DNA of 64,000 bases from Solidesulfovibrio alcoholivorans DSM 5433 (GCF_000702665.1 NZ_JNJA01000004.1:1-64000); one strand, 5' to 3'. Positions 9,449 through 19,279 are shown, numbered from the stretch's first letter. The notes: a model not told the origin generated them from the letters alone. A program made the numbers and translations.

Positions 9449-11827
9449 ATGAGCATTCGGTTGCAGATATTGTGCTCCCTTGGCGTGATGTTCCTTTTAA
9501 GCTGTGTCATGTTCGTGCCCACGTGGCGCGTCTACACGGACCAACGCGCCGACGGGGAGACCGTGGCCCTGACGAAGGTGCAGCGGGATAGCGCACACCA
9601 GATTGCCAAGGATGCCGTGGTGCAGGCGCGACGCGGCGTATCCGGCAAGGACGCCTCCGGCTGGGACGCTGCGTTTCGCCCCCGGTTCGAGGCACTGGAA
9701 CGCGCCGAGGCTGTGCTGACCAAGGGCGGGGTTGTCTCCGCCGGCTCCCGTACCTTTCACATCCAGGAACCCGAGGCGGAAGCCGCTGCCCATTACGCGG
9801 ACGTCAACCGCCTGATCAAGGCTTTCGCCGCCGATGTCGCGGCATTGTCGAGCAACAGCGACGATGCGGCCGTGGAGAAGGTCATGACCTCCTCCGAGGC
9901 CCTGACGGCGGCCTTGGACAAAGCGCTCGACACAGTGCTGCGGGAGGACCAGGCCGACCTCGGCAGGCTCATGCTCATCGAGGCGGTCTGTCTGGGTGTG
10001 GGCGCGGTGGTTTTCCTGCTGGTGCTGGCCGCGCTTGGCCGTACCCTCAAGCGGCCCCTCGACCGCTTGCGCGCCTTCGCGGCGGCCGTGGCCGGCGGGG
10101 ATCTCAAGGCCGCGCCCGAAGGCGAGTATCCGCTCGAACTCGGGGAATTGCGCGACGCCCTGGCCCACATGGTGACGGCCCTCGAAGCGAACATGGCCGA
10201 GGCTCGCAGCAAGGGAGCCGAAGCCGAGCGGCATGCCGCCGAGGCCGATCAGGCCCTGGAAGCCGCCAAGGTGCAAGAGGCCCGCACCAACGAACTGCTC
10301 GCCACCTTGCACGATGCCGCCGGCAAGGCCCGTAATGTATCCGAATCCATGATGGACTCCTCGGGCAGCCTGTTGGCCCAGGCCGAGCAGGTGGCTGGCG
10401 GCGCCAGGCATCAGCGCGACCGCATGATCGAAACCGCCACGGCCATGGAAGAGATGAACGCCACGGTGCTCGAAGTGGCCCGCAACGCCTCCTCGGCCGC
10501 GGCCAGCGCCGACGAGGCCAAATCCAAGGCCGTCACCGGGGCCGAAGGCGTGCGTTCGGCCGTCGCCTCCATCGAGAACATCCGCCAGCGCATCCTGGAA
10601 CTCCGGGAGTCCATGACGCTGCTTGGGCAAAAGGCCGACAATATCGGCCACATCATGAACGTCATTTCCGACATCGCGGACCAGACCAACCTGCTCGCGC
10701 TCAACGCCGCCATCGAGGCGGCCCGCGCCGGCGACGCCGGGCGCGGCTTCGCCGTGGTTGCCGACGAGGTCCGGAAACTCGCCGAGAAGACCATGACCGC
10801 GACCAAGGAGGTCGGCGACGCCGTGGCTTCCATCCAGGGCCAGGCCCGGGAGAATATCGCAGCCGTGGAATCCGCCGCCGCCGGCATCGAGGAGAGCACG
10901 CAGGCCGCTGCGTCCTCCGGCCGGTTCATGGACGAGATCGTCGGTATCGTCGAGGCCACGGCCTCCCAGGTCGAATCCATCGCCACCGCCTCGGAAGAGC
11001 AGTCCGCCACCTCCGAGGAGATCAACCGGGCGGTGGAAGAGGTCAACCGCATCGCCGAGGACACCGCCTCGGGCATGGAGACCGCCACGGCCGCCCTGTC
11101 CGCCCTGTCGTCCCTGGCCGAAGAGCTTGACGACGTCATCCGCCGCATGACCGGGGAGCAGGGGACCGCGCGCCGCGTGCCCGCCGCGCCCCGCGCCGTG
11201 GCTGCCGCGTCCAGGCAGCCCTTGCCGTCCGCGCGCCCGGCGGCCAGGTCGCTCCCGGCCGCTGCCCACGCCAAACCCAAGGCCAAGCCCTTGCCCGTCG
11301 CTTCCCGTCCGGCCCCGTCCAGGGCGCTGCCTGCCGCAAAGCCCGCCGCGCCCGTGTCCCGGCCCGCGGCGGCCAAGTCGGCTGCCGGCAACGGCGACCC
11401 CGCGGCCTGCTCCATCGGCAGCGCCATTTTGCAGTGGGACCAGTCCCTGGCTGTGAACATCGGCGACATCGACGAGCAGCATCAAAAGCTCGTACAGATG
11501 ATCTGCGACCTGCACGAGGCCATGCGCACGGGCAAGGGCAAGGGGCAGGTGGAGTCGATCTTGCGCGAACTGGAAGAATACGCGGTGGAGCATTTCGGCT
11601 TCGAGGAAAAGCTCATGGAGAAGCACAAGTATCCCGGCTACCTCAATCACCGCAAGGAACACGAGAAGTTCGTGGACCAGGTCATCGCCTTCGGCAACGA
11701 TTTCCGCGCCAACCGGGCCGCCCTGACGACGGAGGTCATGAACTTCCTCAAGAACTGGCTGGTCGGCCACATCAAGGGCACGGACAAGAAATACAGTTCC
11801 TTTTTCAACGAGCGCGGCGTGCACTGA
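9449..11827 (+). CDS. Methyl-accepting chemotaxis protein with C-terminal hemerythrin domain
   Basis: This 792-residue membrane receptor has TM1 at about residues 7-28 and a small periplasmic sensor of about 150 residues. TM2 is near 170-192 ([18 protein letters not shown]), followed by a HAMP linker ([20 protein letters not shown]) and a coiled coil. The signalling hairpin is [19 protein letters not shown] near 415. An Ala/Pro/Lys-rich linker spans about 570-650, and a bacteriohemerythrin domain runs from about 665 to the end. Di-iron ligands are visible as [27 protein letters not shown] and HIKGTDKKY. It should sense oxygen in the cytoplasm (DcrH-like) and control CheA. The ATG is preferred to TTG at 9443 because AAGGAG lies 7-8 bases before it. 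Confidence 0.93.
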   Translation: MSIRLQILCSLGVMFLLSCVMFVPTWRVYTDQRADGETVALTKVQRDSAHQIAKDAVVQARRGVSGKDASGWDAAFRPRFEALERAEAVLTKGGVVSAGSRTFHIQEPEAEAAAHYADVNRLIKAFAADVAALSSNSDDAAVEKVMTSSEALTAALDKALDTVLREDQADLGRLMLIEAVCLGVGAVVFLLVLAALGRTLKRPLDRLRAFAAAVAGGDLKAAPEGEYPLELGELRDALAHMVTALEANMAEARSKGAEAERHAAEADQALEAAKVQEARTNELLATLHDAAGKARNVSESMMDSSGSLLAQAEQVAGGARHQRDRMIETATAMEEMNATVLEVARNASSAAASADEAKSKAVTGAEGVRSAVASIENIRQRILELRESMTLLGQKADNIGHIMNVISDIADQTNLLALNAAIEAARAGDAGRGFAVVADEVRKLAEKTMTATKEVGDAVASIQGQARENIAAVESAAAGIEESTQAAASSGRFMDEIVGIVEATASQVESIATASEEQSATSEEINRAVEEVNRIAEDTASGMETATAALSALSSLAEELDDVIRRMTGEQGTARRVPAAPRAVAAASRQPLPSARPAARSLPAAAHAKPKAKPLPVASRPAPSRALPAAKPAAPVSRPAAAKSAAGNGDPAACSIGSAILQWDQSLAVNIGDIDEQHQKLVQMICDLHEAMRTGKGKGQVESILRELEEYAVEHFGFEEKLMEKHKYPGYLNHRKEHEKFVDQVIAFGNDFRANRAALTTEVMNFLKNWLVGHIKGTDKKYSSFFNERGVH

Positions 11828-11855
11828 TCCGCTTGCCGCAAGCAGTTGCAAGGAA

Positions 11856-11890
11856 AAGCCCGGACCACTGCTCGTGATCCGGGCTTTTTT
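11856..11890. terminator. Bidirectional terminator between convergent receptors
   Basis: AAGCCCGGA pairs with TCCGGGCTT across a 13-base loop, followed by a T-run on the plus strand and an A-run on the other side. Confidence 0.8.
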
Positions 11891-11909
11891 CGGGCGGCGC
11901 GGGGCCGGT

Positions 11910-13688
11910 TCAGCGGGGCAGGGCCTGGGGTGTTTGCCGGCGCAGGCCGTCGATCAGTGAAGCCAGGCTCGCCGCGGACTGCGAAAGCCGGTCGAGTTCC
12001 TCCTTGGCGTCATCCATGCCCTGGGCCGTCTCCTCGGACACGAGGCTGATGTCGGCCAGGGCGCGGTTGATCTCGTCGGACGCCGCGGTCTGCTGGTCCG
12101 TGGCCGTGGCGATGAGGCCGATCTCTTCCGTGGTCTTCTCGGTCATGGCCACGATCTGGCGCAGGGACTGGCCCGATTTGCCGGCCAGTTCCGTGGTTGC
12201 GGCCACGGCGGCCACGGCCGTGTCCATGCCGGCCACGTTTTCCCGCACGGCCCCGTCGATGGCGGTGACGACAGCGGCCACCTCGCCCGTGGCCTGCATG
12301 GTTTTTTCGGCGAGTTTCCGGACCTCGTCGGCGACCACGGCGAAGCCGCGCCCGGCGTCGCCGGCGCGGGCCGCCTCGATGGCGGCGTTGAGCGCGAGCA
12401 GGTTGGTCTGGTCCGCGATGTCGGAAATGACGCCCATGATGGTCGCAATGCCCTTGGCTCGCTCGCCCAGGGCGTCGAGTCCCGCCTTGAGCCCCTCGGA
12501 AAGCTCCCGCACCCGGTCGATGGAGCGCGTCACCTCGTCCGTGGCGGCAAGGCCCTCGTGCGCGCCTTCGCGCGCGGCCTGGGCGCTTGCGGCGGCGCGC
12601 CCGGCGTTTTGCGCCACTTCGAGCACCGTGGCGCTCAGTTCCTCCATGGCCGTGGCCGTGGACGTCGTGCGATCGCGCTGCCGCCCTGCGCCGTCGGAGA
12701 CCAGCGCCACGCGGTCGGTCAGGGCGTTGCCGGCCCGGGCCACCACATCGGCCAGGTCCTCGAGCTGCGTGGCGGCCTCGGCCATGCCTTCGAGCCTGGC
12801 CCGCTCGGCCCGGGCTGTGGCTTCTTCGGCCTCGCGGCGGCTTTGCTCCGCTTCGGCGCTTTTGGCCTCGGCCGCTTGTTTTCCCGCTTCGATGTCGCGG
12901 AAAAGGCCGCGCAGCTTCTCGGCCATCTCGACCATGACCGCCATGACGCCGCAGTCGTGGCGCAGGGAGGCGCAGACCGTCCGGACGTTTTCGAAACGTC
13001 CGGCCGCCACTTCCCGGGCGATGTCGGCCACGGTTTCGGGTTCGCCGCCGAGCTGGCGCAGGATGCCGCGCGAGACGAACCAGGCCGTGCCAGCGCCGAT
13101 GCACAGGGAGACGGCCAGCAGGAGGTATTGCAGGCGCAGGTCCGAGATCAGGGCGGTGACCACCGCGGCGACCTGGGCGTCCGTTGCCGCGAACTGGTGT
13201 TCCTTGAGCGGGTTGATGCGCTTGGCCAGGGCCGTGGTGCGGGTGTCGAAATCCTCCATCAGCACGTTGCCCGCCGCGCGGCCGTCCTTGATGTAGACCT
13301 CGGCCATGCGCACGCCGACCGCGTACATGGCATCGAAATCCGAAGCGATGGCCTCGATCTCGCGCCGCAGGGCGTCGTCGCCCCGCGCGCGGGCGACCTC
13401 CTTGAATTTGGCCACGCCGTCGCGAAAGCCCTTGGCCGCCTCCTCGGCCTCGCCGAAGCCGTCCTCCTCGCCGGTGGCCGAAACATCGGTGAGGAACTGC
13501 TGCACGTCCACGGACGCGAACTGCATGCGCGCCGCCACGTCCGCCATGGGCAGGGTCTCGTCGTGGATGCGCGCCGCCTGCTGGCGCACCGCGCTTAAGG
13601 AGGAGGAGAGCAGCAGCGTGCCCGTGGCCATGGCCGCGAGCACCAGTCCGAAGCCCAGACCGAGCCTGGCGGAGATCTTGAGTTTCAT
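11910..13688 (-). CDS. Methyl-accepting chemotaxis protein
   Basis: This 592-residue transmembrane receptor has TM1 at residues 8-30 ([19 protein letters not shown]) and a periplasmic four-helix-like domain of about 160 residues. TM2 lies near 188-208 ([18 protein letters not shown]). A HAMP-like stretch ([19 protein letters not shown]) and a long coiled coil follow. The conserved signalling tip is [19 protein letters not shown] near 427. No CheB/CheR-tethering pentapeptide is evident at the C-terminus ([11 protein letters not shown]). Its ligand is unknown. The signalling domain is near-identical in sequence to the hemerythrin receptor next door, facing it convergently, which suggests duplication or shared arrays. 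Confidence 0.9.
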   Translation of the reverse strand: MKLKISARLGLGFGLVLAAMATGTLLLSSSLSAVRQQAARIHDETLPMADVAARMQFASVDVQQFLTDVSATGEEDGFGEAEEAAKGFRDGVAKFKEVARARGDDALRREIEAIASDFDAMYAVGVRMAEVYIKDGRAAGNVLMEDFDTRTTALAKRINPLKEHQFAATDAQVAAVVTALISDLRLQYLLLAVSLCIGAGTAWFVSRGILRQLGGEPETVADIAREVAAGRFENVRTVCASLRHDCGVMAVMVEMAEKLRGLFRDIEAGKQAAEAKSAEAEQSRREAEEATARAERARLEGMAEAATQLEDLADVVARAGNALTDRVALVSDGAGRQRDRTTSTATAMEELSATVLEVAQNAGRAAASAQAAREGAHEGLAATDEVTRSIDRVRELSEGLKAGLDALGERAKGIATIMGVISDIADQTNLLALNAAIEAARAGDAGRGFAVVADEVRKLAEKTMQATGEVAAVVTAIDGAVRENVAGMDTAVAAVAATTELAGKSGQSLRQIVAMTEKTTEEIGLIATATDQQTAASDEINRALADISLVSEETAQGMDDAKEELDRLSQSAASLASLIDGLRRQTPQALPR

Positions 13689-13807
13689 GAACGTCGCCTG
13701 CCTGTTGTAAGGGGTGTGCCTGCCCGCCGGCGACTGCTTCGATGCGGCTGGCGGATGCCGACGATTATGGATAGGGTTACAAGGAGCGAGAGGTTGCGGT
13801 CAAGAAC

Positions 13808-14686
13808 ATGGTGAAATTTGTTGCGACAGGCAGGCGCGGCGACGGGGAAGTCAGCGACATCCTCGTGCCGACCGGTGACGGAACGGTGTTCGTGCGGGCC
13901 AGGATCGCCCTGGGCCGCGTGCCGGCCGTGGTCTGCCTGCATGGCCTTGGCGACTCCCATCTGGCCTTCGAGGAGGCCTTCGAGACGCGCTATCTGGACG
14001 GGGCGAGCATCGTGACCTGGGACATGGCCGGCCATGGCGCAAGCCCGGCCGGCAGTCGCGACTATTCCATGGAGGCCAGCGCCGCGCGGCTGCGCGCCGT
14101 CATCGACCACCTGACCGCCGAGTATGGCCTGCGGCCGTCGCCGCTCATTCTCGTCGGCCATTCCGTGGGCGGCATCCCGGCCATTTATTTCTGCCGTGAC
14201 GCAGCGCCCGGGGAGGTGGGACGCCTCGTCCTGGCCGAGGCGTCCGTGACCCGGTTCGGCTCCTTCGTCACGGCCCATGCCGAGGCGGCCCGGCTGTCGG
14301 GCCGGTTTGCGGAATGGTACAAGGAATTTCGCGAGCAGGTGATCTTCCGGGATTACCTGGGGCGCTATCCCTTCTGCCGCCATTACTACGCGTCGTTGCG
14401 CTTTTGCGGCGAGGAGGCGTTTTTGCAGACCGTGCTCGCCGTGCGCCGCGCAGCCAAGGCTAGGCCCGGGAAATGGAGCCACGCCGCGGGCGAGGCCCTG
14501 CTGCGCCTGTCCCTGCCCGTGGTCTACGCCCATGGCCGGGGACTCGCACCCGAGACACTGACCTTTTTGCAGGAACACGGCATCCCGACGCGCCCCTTTC
14601 CCACGGAGTGCCATTTTCTCATGCAGGCCATGACCGGCGAGTTCTACGGCCTGCTTGGCGAATGCTGCCGCGAGGCCAAGGCGTAA
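13808..14686 (+). CDS. Alpha/beta hydrolase
   Basis: This 292-residue cytoplasmic protein has the oxyanion strand VVCLHGLGDSHLAF and the nucleophile elbow LVGHSVGGIPA, with Ser at about residue 120. The late His is in FPTECHFLM near 273. TWDMAGHGASPAGSRDYSM resembles the esterase/haloperoxidase branch. The substrate is unknown. It is followed at 28 bases by the AMMECR1-domain gene. The ribosome site is weak; the ATG chosen is the first that keeps the family N-terminal strand. Confidence 0.8.
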   Translation: MVKFVATGRRGDGEVSDILVPTGDGTVFVRARIALGRVPAVVCLHGLGDSHLAFEEAFETRYLDGASIVTWDMAGHGASPAGSRDYSMEASAARLRAVIDHLTAEYGLRPSPLILVGHSVGGIPAIYFCRDAAPGEVGRLVLAEASVTRFGSFVTAHAEAARLSGRFAEWYKEFREQVIFRDYLGRYPFCRHYYASLRFCGEEAFLQTVLAVRRAAKARPGKWSHAAGEALLRLSLPVVYAHGRGLAPETLTFLQEHGIPTRPFPTECHFLMQAMTGEFYGLLGECCREAKA

Positions 14687-14714
14687 GCGCAGCGGAGCGC
14701 AAGGAGGGCTGTTT

Positions 14715-15266
14715 ATGGACGCTTTCCGGTTTGTCCTGACGGACCAGGAGAAGGATTACCTCAAGAATATCGTTCGGCTGCGTATCGCGGCGCGCCTGGC
14801 CGGGCGCAAGGCGGGCCTGCCCGAGCCGCCTTCGGAGCTGCTGCGCGAACCGTACGGCGCCTTTGTCACGCTGACGCTTCGCGGCCGGCTTCGCGGCTGC
14901 ATCGGCCACATCGTCGGCGATGCGCCCCTTTTCGAGACCATCGGCGAGATGGCCGAGGCCGCGGCTTTCGGCGATCCGCGCTTTCCGCCGCTGTCGCGCG
15001 AGGAATTCGAACATGTCGCCGTGGAGATTTCGGTCCTAAGCCCCCTGACGCCGTGTCCCGACCCCGCGCTCGTGACCGTGGGCCGCCATGGGCTGCTCGT
15101 GCGCCGGGGCGGCCGCTCGGGGCTGCTGTTGCCGCAGGTGCCCGTGGAGTGGGGCTGGGACCGCGAGACGTTCCTTGACCAGACCTGCCGCAAGGCCGGC
15201 ATGGAGCCCGGCTGCTGGCGCGATCCGGCCACGACCTTGTTCTGGTTCGAAGCGGAAGTGTTTTAA
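14715..15266 (+). CDS. AMMECR1 domain protein (AmmeMemoRadiSam system protein A-like)
   Basis: This 183-residue single-domain protein has the invariant LRGCIGHI motif at about residues 59-66 and the surrounding PYGAFVTLTLRGRL. FPPLSREEFEHVAVEISVLSPL follows, and the end is FLDQTCRKAGMEPGCWRD. Bacterial copies often occur with a MEMO and a radical SAM protein in a presumed nucleic-acid or protein modification system. Neither partner is adjacent here, although a radical SAM gene lies 13 kb away. Its biochemical role is unknown. Start is the ATG with AAGGAGGG upstream. Confidence 0.88.
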   Translation: MDAFRFVLTDQEKDYLKNIVRLRIAARLAGRKAGLPEPPSELLREPYGAFVTLTLRGRLRGCIGHIVGDAPLFETIGEMAEAAAFGDPRFPPLSREEFEHVAVEISVLSPLTPCPDPALVTVGRHGLLVRRGGRSGLLLPQVPVEWGWDRETFLDQTCRKAGMEPGCWRDPATTLFWFEAEVF

Positions 15267-15291
15267 GGGGCAGGGGAAGAGGGAGGGGAAG

Positions 15292-15347
15292 ATGCCTCCG
15301 ACGGCCAGGAGGGGGTCACCCCCTCCTGGACCTCCCGAAAGGGGGAG
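15292..15347 (-). repeat. Dispersed palindromic element, copy C
   Basis: ATGCCTCCGACGG is followed by CCAGGAGGGGGT, a one-base loop and its exact complement, then CCTCCCGAAAGGGGGAG. It begins 26 bases after the AMMECR1 stop and ends 15 bases before the stop of the convergent acetyltransferase gene. It may act as terminator for both. Confidence 0.8.
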
Positions 15348-15361
15348 AAGGGGGGAGCGCG

Positions 15362-15841
15362 TTAGGGGGCGATGCGTTTGACGAAGAGGACGCGGTCCTC
15401 GCCGGGGCCGTCGTAGTCGCTGTGCACGGAGACGGCGCCCGCGAGCGTGTCGCCCGGTTCGATCGTGAAGCCCATGTGCGTGTGGAAGGCGATGGAATTT
15501 TTGTTCGCCGGCGAGGTGAGCAGATGCACCTCCTCGCAGCCGCGCCCGCGCACGGCGTCGTAGAAGCGGGCGTAAAGCGAGCGCGCCAGGCCCTTGCGGC
15601 GATGCTGCGGATGGACGCCCATGAAATGGACGTAGGCCTGACGCGGGTCGGTCTGGGAAACAAAGCCGATCAGGAAGGCGACGGCCGCGCCCCCTTCTTC
15701 GACGACGAAACTCGTGTCGTGGAAGTGCTTGAAAAAAAGGCGCGGCAGCATGTCCGTCATCTTGCGATTTTCTGCCCACCAGGCGTCGAGCACGGCGATG
15801 ATGTCGGGATAATCCGATTCCCGCGCATGGCGCGTCCGCAT
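15362..15841 (-). CDS. GNAT family N-acetyltransferase
   Basis: This 159-residue protein contains the acetyl-CoA binding motif A, FMGVHPQHRRKGLARSLY, at about residues 75-92. It is preceded by AVAFLIGFVSQ and followed by NKNSIAFHTHMGFTIEPGD, the usual motif B. It transfers an acetyl group to an unknown amine. The start is chosen at the ATG with AAAGGAG upstream; the open frame extends 80 codons further but into non-homologous sequence. It lies 28 bases downstream of the alpha/beta hydrolase gene on the same strand, so the two may be co-transcribed. Confidence 0.85.
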   Translation of the reverse strand: MRTRHARESDYPDIIAVLDAWWAENRKMTDMLPRLFFKHFHDTSFVVEEGGAAVAFLIGFVSQTDPRQAYVHFMGVHPQHRRKGLARSLYARFYDAVRGRGCEEVHLLTSPANKNSIAFHTHMGFTIEPGDTLAGAVSVHSDYDGPGEDRVLFVKRIAP

Positions 15842-15869
15842 GGGCGACTCCTTTTGCGCGCGTGCGCCG

Positions 15870-16802
15870 TTACGGCAGGGACGGGGCGCGCGTCCCCTGC
15901 GCCTGCCCCGGGTCCCGGGCGGGCAGCCGCGACAGGGCCTCGAGGTAGCGCCGCCTGCCGACGAGGAACAGGTCGTTGTGCCCGGCCCCGGGGATGAGGA
16001 GCAGCTCCTTGTCCCTGGCCGGGGAGGCGGCGAAAAGCTGCCGCGCCTCGTTTGGGTCGATGAGGTCGTCCGCCGCGCCATGGATGACGAGCGTCGGCCC
16101 GGCGTAGCGCCCGATATGCGCGAGGTTGCCGAAGCCGTCGGCCTCGGTGATGCCGTAGCGCCCCGTATCGACGCCGAGCACGCGCAGCAGCGCCAGCGTT
16201 CCGGCGAAGCCGCTTTCGATGACGAGCCCGTCGATCTCCTGCGGCCGCGACGCGGCCAGGGCCAAGGCGCAGGCGCTGCCGAGCGAGCGGCCCATGACGA
16301 GGATGCGCGGCGAGGCCAGGGCCTGCGCCAGATGCGCCTTCACGAAAGTAAAAGCCGCCAGGGCGTCGCTTTCGAGCGTCGCGGCCTGTGGCACGCCCTG
16401 CGAGCTGCCGTAGCCGCGAAATTCTGCCACCGCCAGATTGAGCCCGATGCCGGCGAGCTGCGGCGCAAGCGCGTCGTAGTCCGAGGCGATCTCGCCGTTG
16501 CCGTGAAAAAATAGCAGCGTCGGGAACGCCTTGTCGGCGAGGTGCAGGCGCACGTGCAGTGCGACGCCGTCCGGCGCGGCGGCCATGGCGTCCTCCCCGT
16601 TGCCCGCCGGGGCGCGGTCCGGGCGGGGATGGAACAGCCGCGCGGCAATCTCCGGCCTGTCCAAGGCTGTCGTATCGGCCATGAGGGCCTCCGGAACAAA
16701 AGCCAGAGCCGCGGCCAACAGCACTGCGGCCAGGGGACGCAATTCTTGGCGCATGCAGGCAACCTGCCTGCATGATTGCAAGAAAGCAAGCTGCTTGGCC
16801 AT
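15870..16802 (-). CDS. Exported alpha/beta hydrolase (BEM46/ABHD13-like)
   Basis: This product of about 310 residues has an N-terminal hydrophobic export segment (LAAVLLAAALAFVPEALMA). LLFFHGNGEIASDYDALAP is the oxyanion loop, AEFRGYGSSQG follows, and the nucleophile elbow is VMGRSLGSACALALA. Asp is in VIHGAADDLIDP and the late His in PGAGHNDLF, so the triad is complete. It is likely an esterase/peptidase-like enzyme facing the periplasm; the substrate is unknown. Start chosen at the codon with AAGGA upstream. A shorter start 48 bases downstream (MRQELRPL) would give a more typical signal peptide but lacks a ribosome site. Confidence 0.75.
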   Translation of the reverse strand: MAKQLAFLQSCRQVACMRQELRPLAAVLLAAALAFVPEALMADTTALDRPEIAARLFHPRPDRAPAGNGEDAMAAAPDGVALHVRLHLADKAFPTLLFFHGNGEIASDYDALAPQLAGIGLNLAVAEFRGYGSSQGVPQAATLESDALAAFTFVKAHLAQALASPRILVMGRSLGSACALALAASRPQEIDGLVIESGFAGTLALLRVLGVDTGRYGITEADGFGNLAHIGRYAGPTLVIHGAADDLIDPNEARQLFAASPARDKELLLIPGAGHNDLFLVGRRRYLEALSRLPARDPGQAQGTRAPSLP

Positions 16803-16969
16803 GTCGCCGTTTTCCTTCCCGATCACCGAACCGTTGCCGCACCGCCGCCGCCCGTCGCGCAATTATCCGCGTTTCGGCGTTTTCCTTTTTCGCGAAAAAG
16901 CTAGGGAGGGGAGGAGTGGAAAAGCGAAACACGGGCCCGGCCCGATGCCGGGCAATGGGAGGAATGGCC

Positions 16970-17413
16970 ATGAAACATTTCGACGCGACGAGCGATTGCC
17001 GGTTGGCCATGAGCAGCATTGGCGTCATGCGCCGGATCGTCAGCGCCGTGCTGCTGGTGTTGTCGGGCTTGCTGTTCGTCTTCGGCGCACGCGAGATGGT
17101 TTTGCTCGGTATGATCATCGTCATGCCCGCGTCCTGGGACGAGCACGCCTTCTGGGTCCATACCTACAACCTCTTCATGGCGCTGGAATTCGTCTTCATG
17201 ATCATCAAATACTTTGAGGAAAACTACCACTTCCCCTTGCGCTACATCCTCTATATCGCCGTGACTTCGGTGTGCCGGTCCATGATGGTAGATCACGGCC
17301 AGTTGGTGGCCTGCGCCGGAGCCATCGTGCTTTTGGCCATTGCGTATTGCCTGGTGACGGCGCGAAACGCCCTGGCGGCACGGTTTTTACCAGACGAGGC
17401 CACTGCGGCCTGA
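16970..17413 (+). CDS. PsiE-like (phosphate-starvation-inducible) membrane protein
   Basis: This 147-residue protein has four predicted membrane helices and the family's central signature FEENYHFPLRYILYIAVTS followed by the charged MVDHGQL. It matches the PsiE (DUF2127-like/COG3431) family, whose role is unknown beyond phosphate regulation in enterobacteria. The ATG follows GGGAGGA. It stands alone between a divergent hydrolase gene and a small secreted protein gene. Confidence 0.75.
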   Translation: MKHFDATSDCRLAMSSIGVMRRIVSAVLLVLSGLLFVFGAREMVLLGMIIVMPASWDEHAFWVHTYNLFMALEFVFMIIKYFEENYHFPLRYILYIAVTSVCRSMMVDHGQLVACAGAIVLLAIAYCLVTARNALAARFLPDEATAA

Positions 17414-17624
17414 AACGTCGGCGGATTCCTGAAATATGGGCATTTCTTCGAGAACGATTCCTCATATTTGGGAATCACGAACCGGACGCGGGCGTCTCGG
17501 CGACTGCGTCCAGGAAAATGCGACGGTTAGCCTTGGTCTTTCTTGGCACGGTTCTGGCTTTATAAAGGGAAACGGTGCAGGGAAAACGCCGCCGGGGGCG
17601 GCTGAAACGGCAAGGGGGATGGTC

Positions 17625-17867
17625 ATGAAGCGGTTGCTGTACGTCGTCGTCGTCGCGGCTTTGGGCGCTCTTGTGTACATTTCCGATCCGCCGGGCCTTC
17701 CGGCCGAGCAGGGTGTGGCAGGCGGAGAATCCGTCGCCACGGTCGCTTCTTCCCAGAGCGCGGTGGCGCGGCTGGCCGAAGCCGGCATGGCCATGCGCCG
17801 TCATCCCGCGCCCGCGCCCGGTGTAAACGACCCGGCGCCGCAACCGGACAAGCTTTTCGGAAAGTAG
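17625..17867 (+). CDS. Small exported hypothetical protein (80 aa)
   Basis: It begins MKRLLYVVVVAALGALVYI, an uncleaved anchor or signal peptide. A hydrophilic stretch follows and it ends in a Pro-rich tail (HPAPAPGVNDPAPQPDK). There are no cysteines. The family is not recognised. The ATG is preceded at 7 bases by AAGGGGG, and a plausible terminator follows 50 bases after the stop, so it appears to be a real monocistronic gene. Confidence 0.55.
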   Translation: MKRLLYVVVVAALGALVYISDPPGLPAEQGVAGGESVATVASSQSAVARLAEAGMAMRRHPAPAPGVNDPAPQPDKLFGK

Positions 17868-17916
17868 TGTGCGCTCCGGCAAGTCCGGCGCGGGTGCGGC
17901 CGCGTCGGCAGCCGCA

Positions 17917-17944
17917 GGGGACGTCCCATGGGCGTCCCTTTTTT
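17917..17944 (+). terminator. Terminator after the small exported protein
   Basis: GGGACG and CGTCCC form a stem around TCCCATGGG, followed by six T residues. It lies at the end of the convergent methyltransferase gene. Confidence 0.7.
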
Positions 17945-18728
17945 ATGGTCCGGCCGGGGGCGCGGCCTTGGCGTTGCAGGCGAGAAACGGGCAGAAACGC
18001 AGGGCCGCCCCGGTCAGGCGCGTCGCCTCGCCCGTACCTTCGTAGAGCGCAAGCGGCGGATCCAGGCGTAGGCCGGGTTTGCCGCCGCGGCGAGCGAGCA
18101 GGAGGAGCTGCCGGGCCGGGGTTTCGCGACGCGCGGCCACGGGCAGGAGGCGTTTGACTTCCAGGCCGGCCGCGCCGAGCGTGGCTACGATGTGTGTGAG
18201 GCGCTCGGCCAGGTGAACAAGTGCCAGCGCGCCGCCGGTGCGCAGGGCGTAGGCGGCCGCGGCGGCAAAGGCGGGCAGCCCGCCGTCGGTCGCAAACCGG
18301 GCCGCGTCGCGGCCCGGTGTCGCGGCGCGCCTCCCCGAGCCAGGGTCGCGGTAGGGCGGATTGGCCAGGACGAGGTCGAAACCCTGGGCCGGAACGAGGG
18401 GCGCGGCGCGGATGTCGCGGACGTTGCAAAGGGCGACCGCAAAACGCGCATCGAAGCCCAGACTTGCCGCATTGGCGTTTGCCGCCGCGATCATGGCCGG
18501 GTCCTTGTCCAGGCCGAGCACGGTCGTTGCCGTGTCGTTTCGGGCTAGCAGCAGCCCCAGTCCCGCCGGGCCGCAGCCCGTGCCAAGGTCGAGGACCCGC
18601 TCGCCCGGAAGCGTGGCGGCGAAGCTGGCCAGAAGGAGCGCGTCCGCGCCGAAGCGGAACCCCTCCGGGGGCTGGCGCAGGCCGCGCGGGAACAGGCGTC
18701 TGGCGTCGTCAATCGAAGCGGCGTCCAT
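17943..18728 (-). CDS. N6-adenine methyltransferase, TrmN6-like
   Basis: This 261-residue SAM-dependent methyltransferase carries VLDLGTGCGPAGLGLLLA for SAM binding at about residues 45-62. It also has an acidic strand (LGLDKDPAMIAAA) and the catalytic LANPPYRD tetrapeptide typical of N6-adenine enzymes. The N-terminal FPRGLRQPPEGFRFGADALLLA matches TrmN6, which modifies A37 of tRNA-Val. A target in tRNA is therefore likely but not proven. Length is near the family norm. It is convergent with the small exported protein gene. Confidence 0.82.
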   Translation of the reverse strand: MDAASIDDARRLFPRGLRQPPEGFRFGADALLLASFAATLPGERVLDLGTGCGPAGLGLLLARNDTATTVLGLDKDPAMIAAANANAASLGFDARFAVALCNVRDIRAAPLVPAQGFDLVLANPPYRDPGSGRRAATPGRDAARFATDGGLPAFAAAAAYALRTGGALALVHLAERLTHIVATLGAAGLEVKRLLPVAARRETPARQLLLLARRGGKPGLRLDPPLALYEGTGEATRLTGAALRFCPFLACNAKAAPPAGP

Positions 18729-18939
18729 GGACTCTCCTTGCGCGCGCCGCTGGCGCGGCGCGAGCCGGCTGCGATTTTATCATGGGAAAACAAGGCTGTT
18801 GCGGCTCGGTTGTTGCATTGTCTGCCCGCACATTCCCCCGCCGGCCGGCTCGCGCCGGGCACGGTCCCGCGTTGGAAATCCGTTGTGTTTTCCGCGCGGG
18901 GATGGGATACGGAATGTAACGCCACAAAAGGAGGGGAGC

Positions 18940-19248
18940 ATGCGAACGACGTTGCGCTGGGCCATGATTGTGTGCATCGTGTTGGTCGCCAATCTGGTCG
19001 TGGCGGACATGTGCGCTTTCGCCCAATGTCCGCCGGGCACGCACTGGTCGAACAAGTACTGGCAATGTATGCCGAACAGGAGGATGCCGCCTCCGCCGCC
19101 GCCACCCCCGCCGCTGCCGCCGCAGGGCAGAGGACACGGGTGCAACAGAAGCTACCAGAACTGCATGATGGTGTGCGCCGGCGTGCCGCAGTGCATAAAT
19201 AACTGCAACGTCGGTTACAACGTCTGCCGGCAACAGCGCGGCTGGTAG
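18940..19248 (+). CDS. Secreted Cys-rich protein with polyproline hinge
   Basis: This 102-residue precursor has a signal peptide (residues 1-29, LRWAMIVCIVLVANLVVAD ... FAQ). The mature N-terminal part starts CPPGTHWSNKYWQC. An uninterrupted run of nine prolines ends in LPPQGRG, and a C-terminal module holds six cysteines (CNRSYQNCMMVCAGVPQC, then NNCNVGYNVC). Paired Cys-x3/4-Cys spacing suggests two disulfide-linked helices in the periplasm or outside. It is not recognised as a named family. A strong AAAGGAGG ribosome site and a following terminator support expression. Confidence 0.65.
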   Translation: MRTTLRWAMIVCIVLVANLVVADMCAFAQCPPGTHWSNKYWQCMPNRRMPPPPPPPPPLPPQGRGHGCNRSYQNCMMVCAGVPQCINNCNVGYNVCRQQRGW

Positions 19249-19279
19249 CGTTTCTTCGCTGCGGCGACGCTCTTTCCGC

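Noticed and set aside
5239-9522. Minus-strand open frame of 1427 codons
   Set aside because: It lies antisense to five well-recognised genes, has no homology and exists because GC-rich codons rarely give stops on the opposite strand.
9497-11851. Minus-strand open frame of about 784 codons opposite the hemerythrin receptor
   Set aside because: It is a shadow of the receptor gene; Gly/His/Arg-rich composition, no ribosome site.
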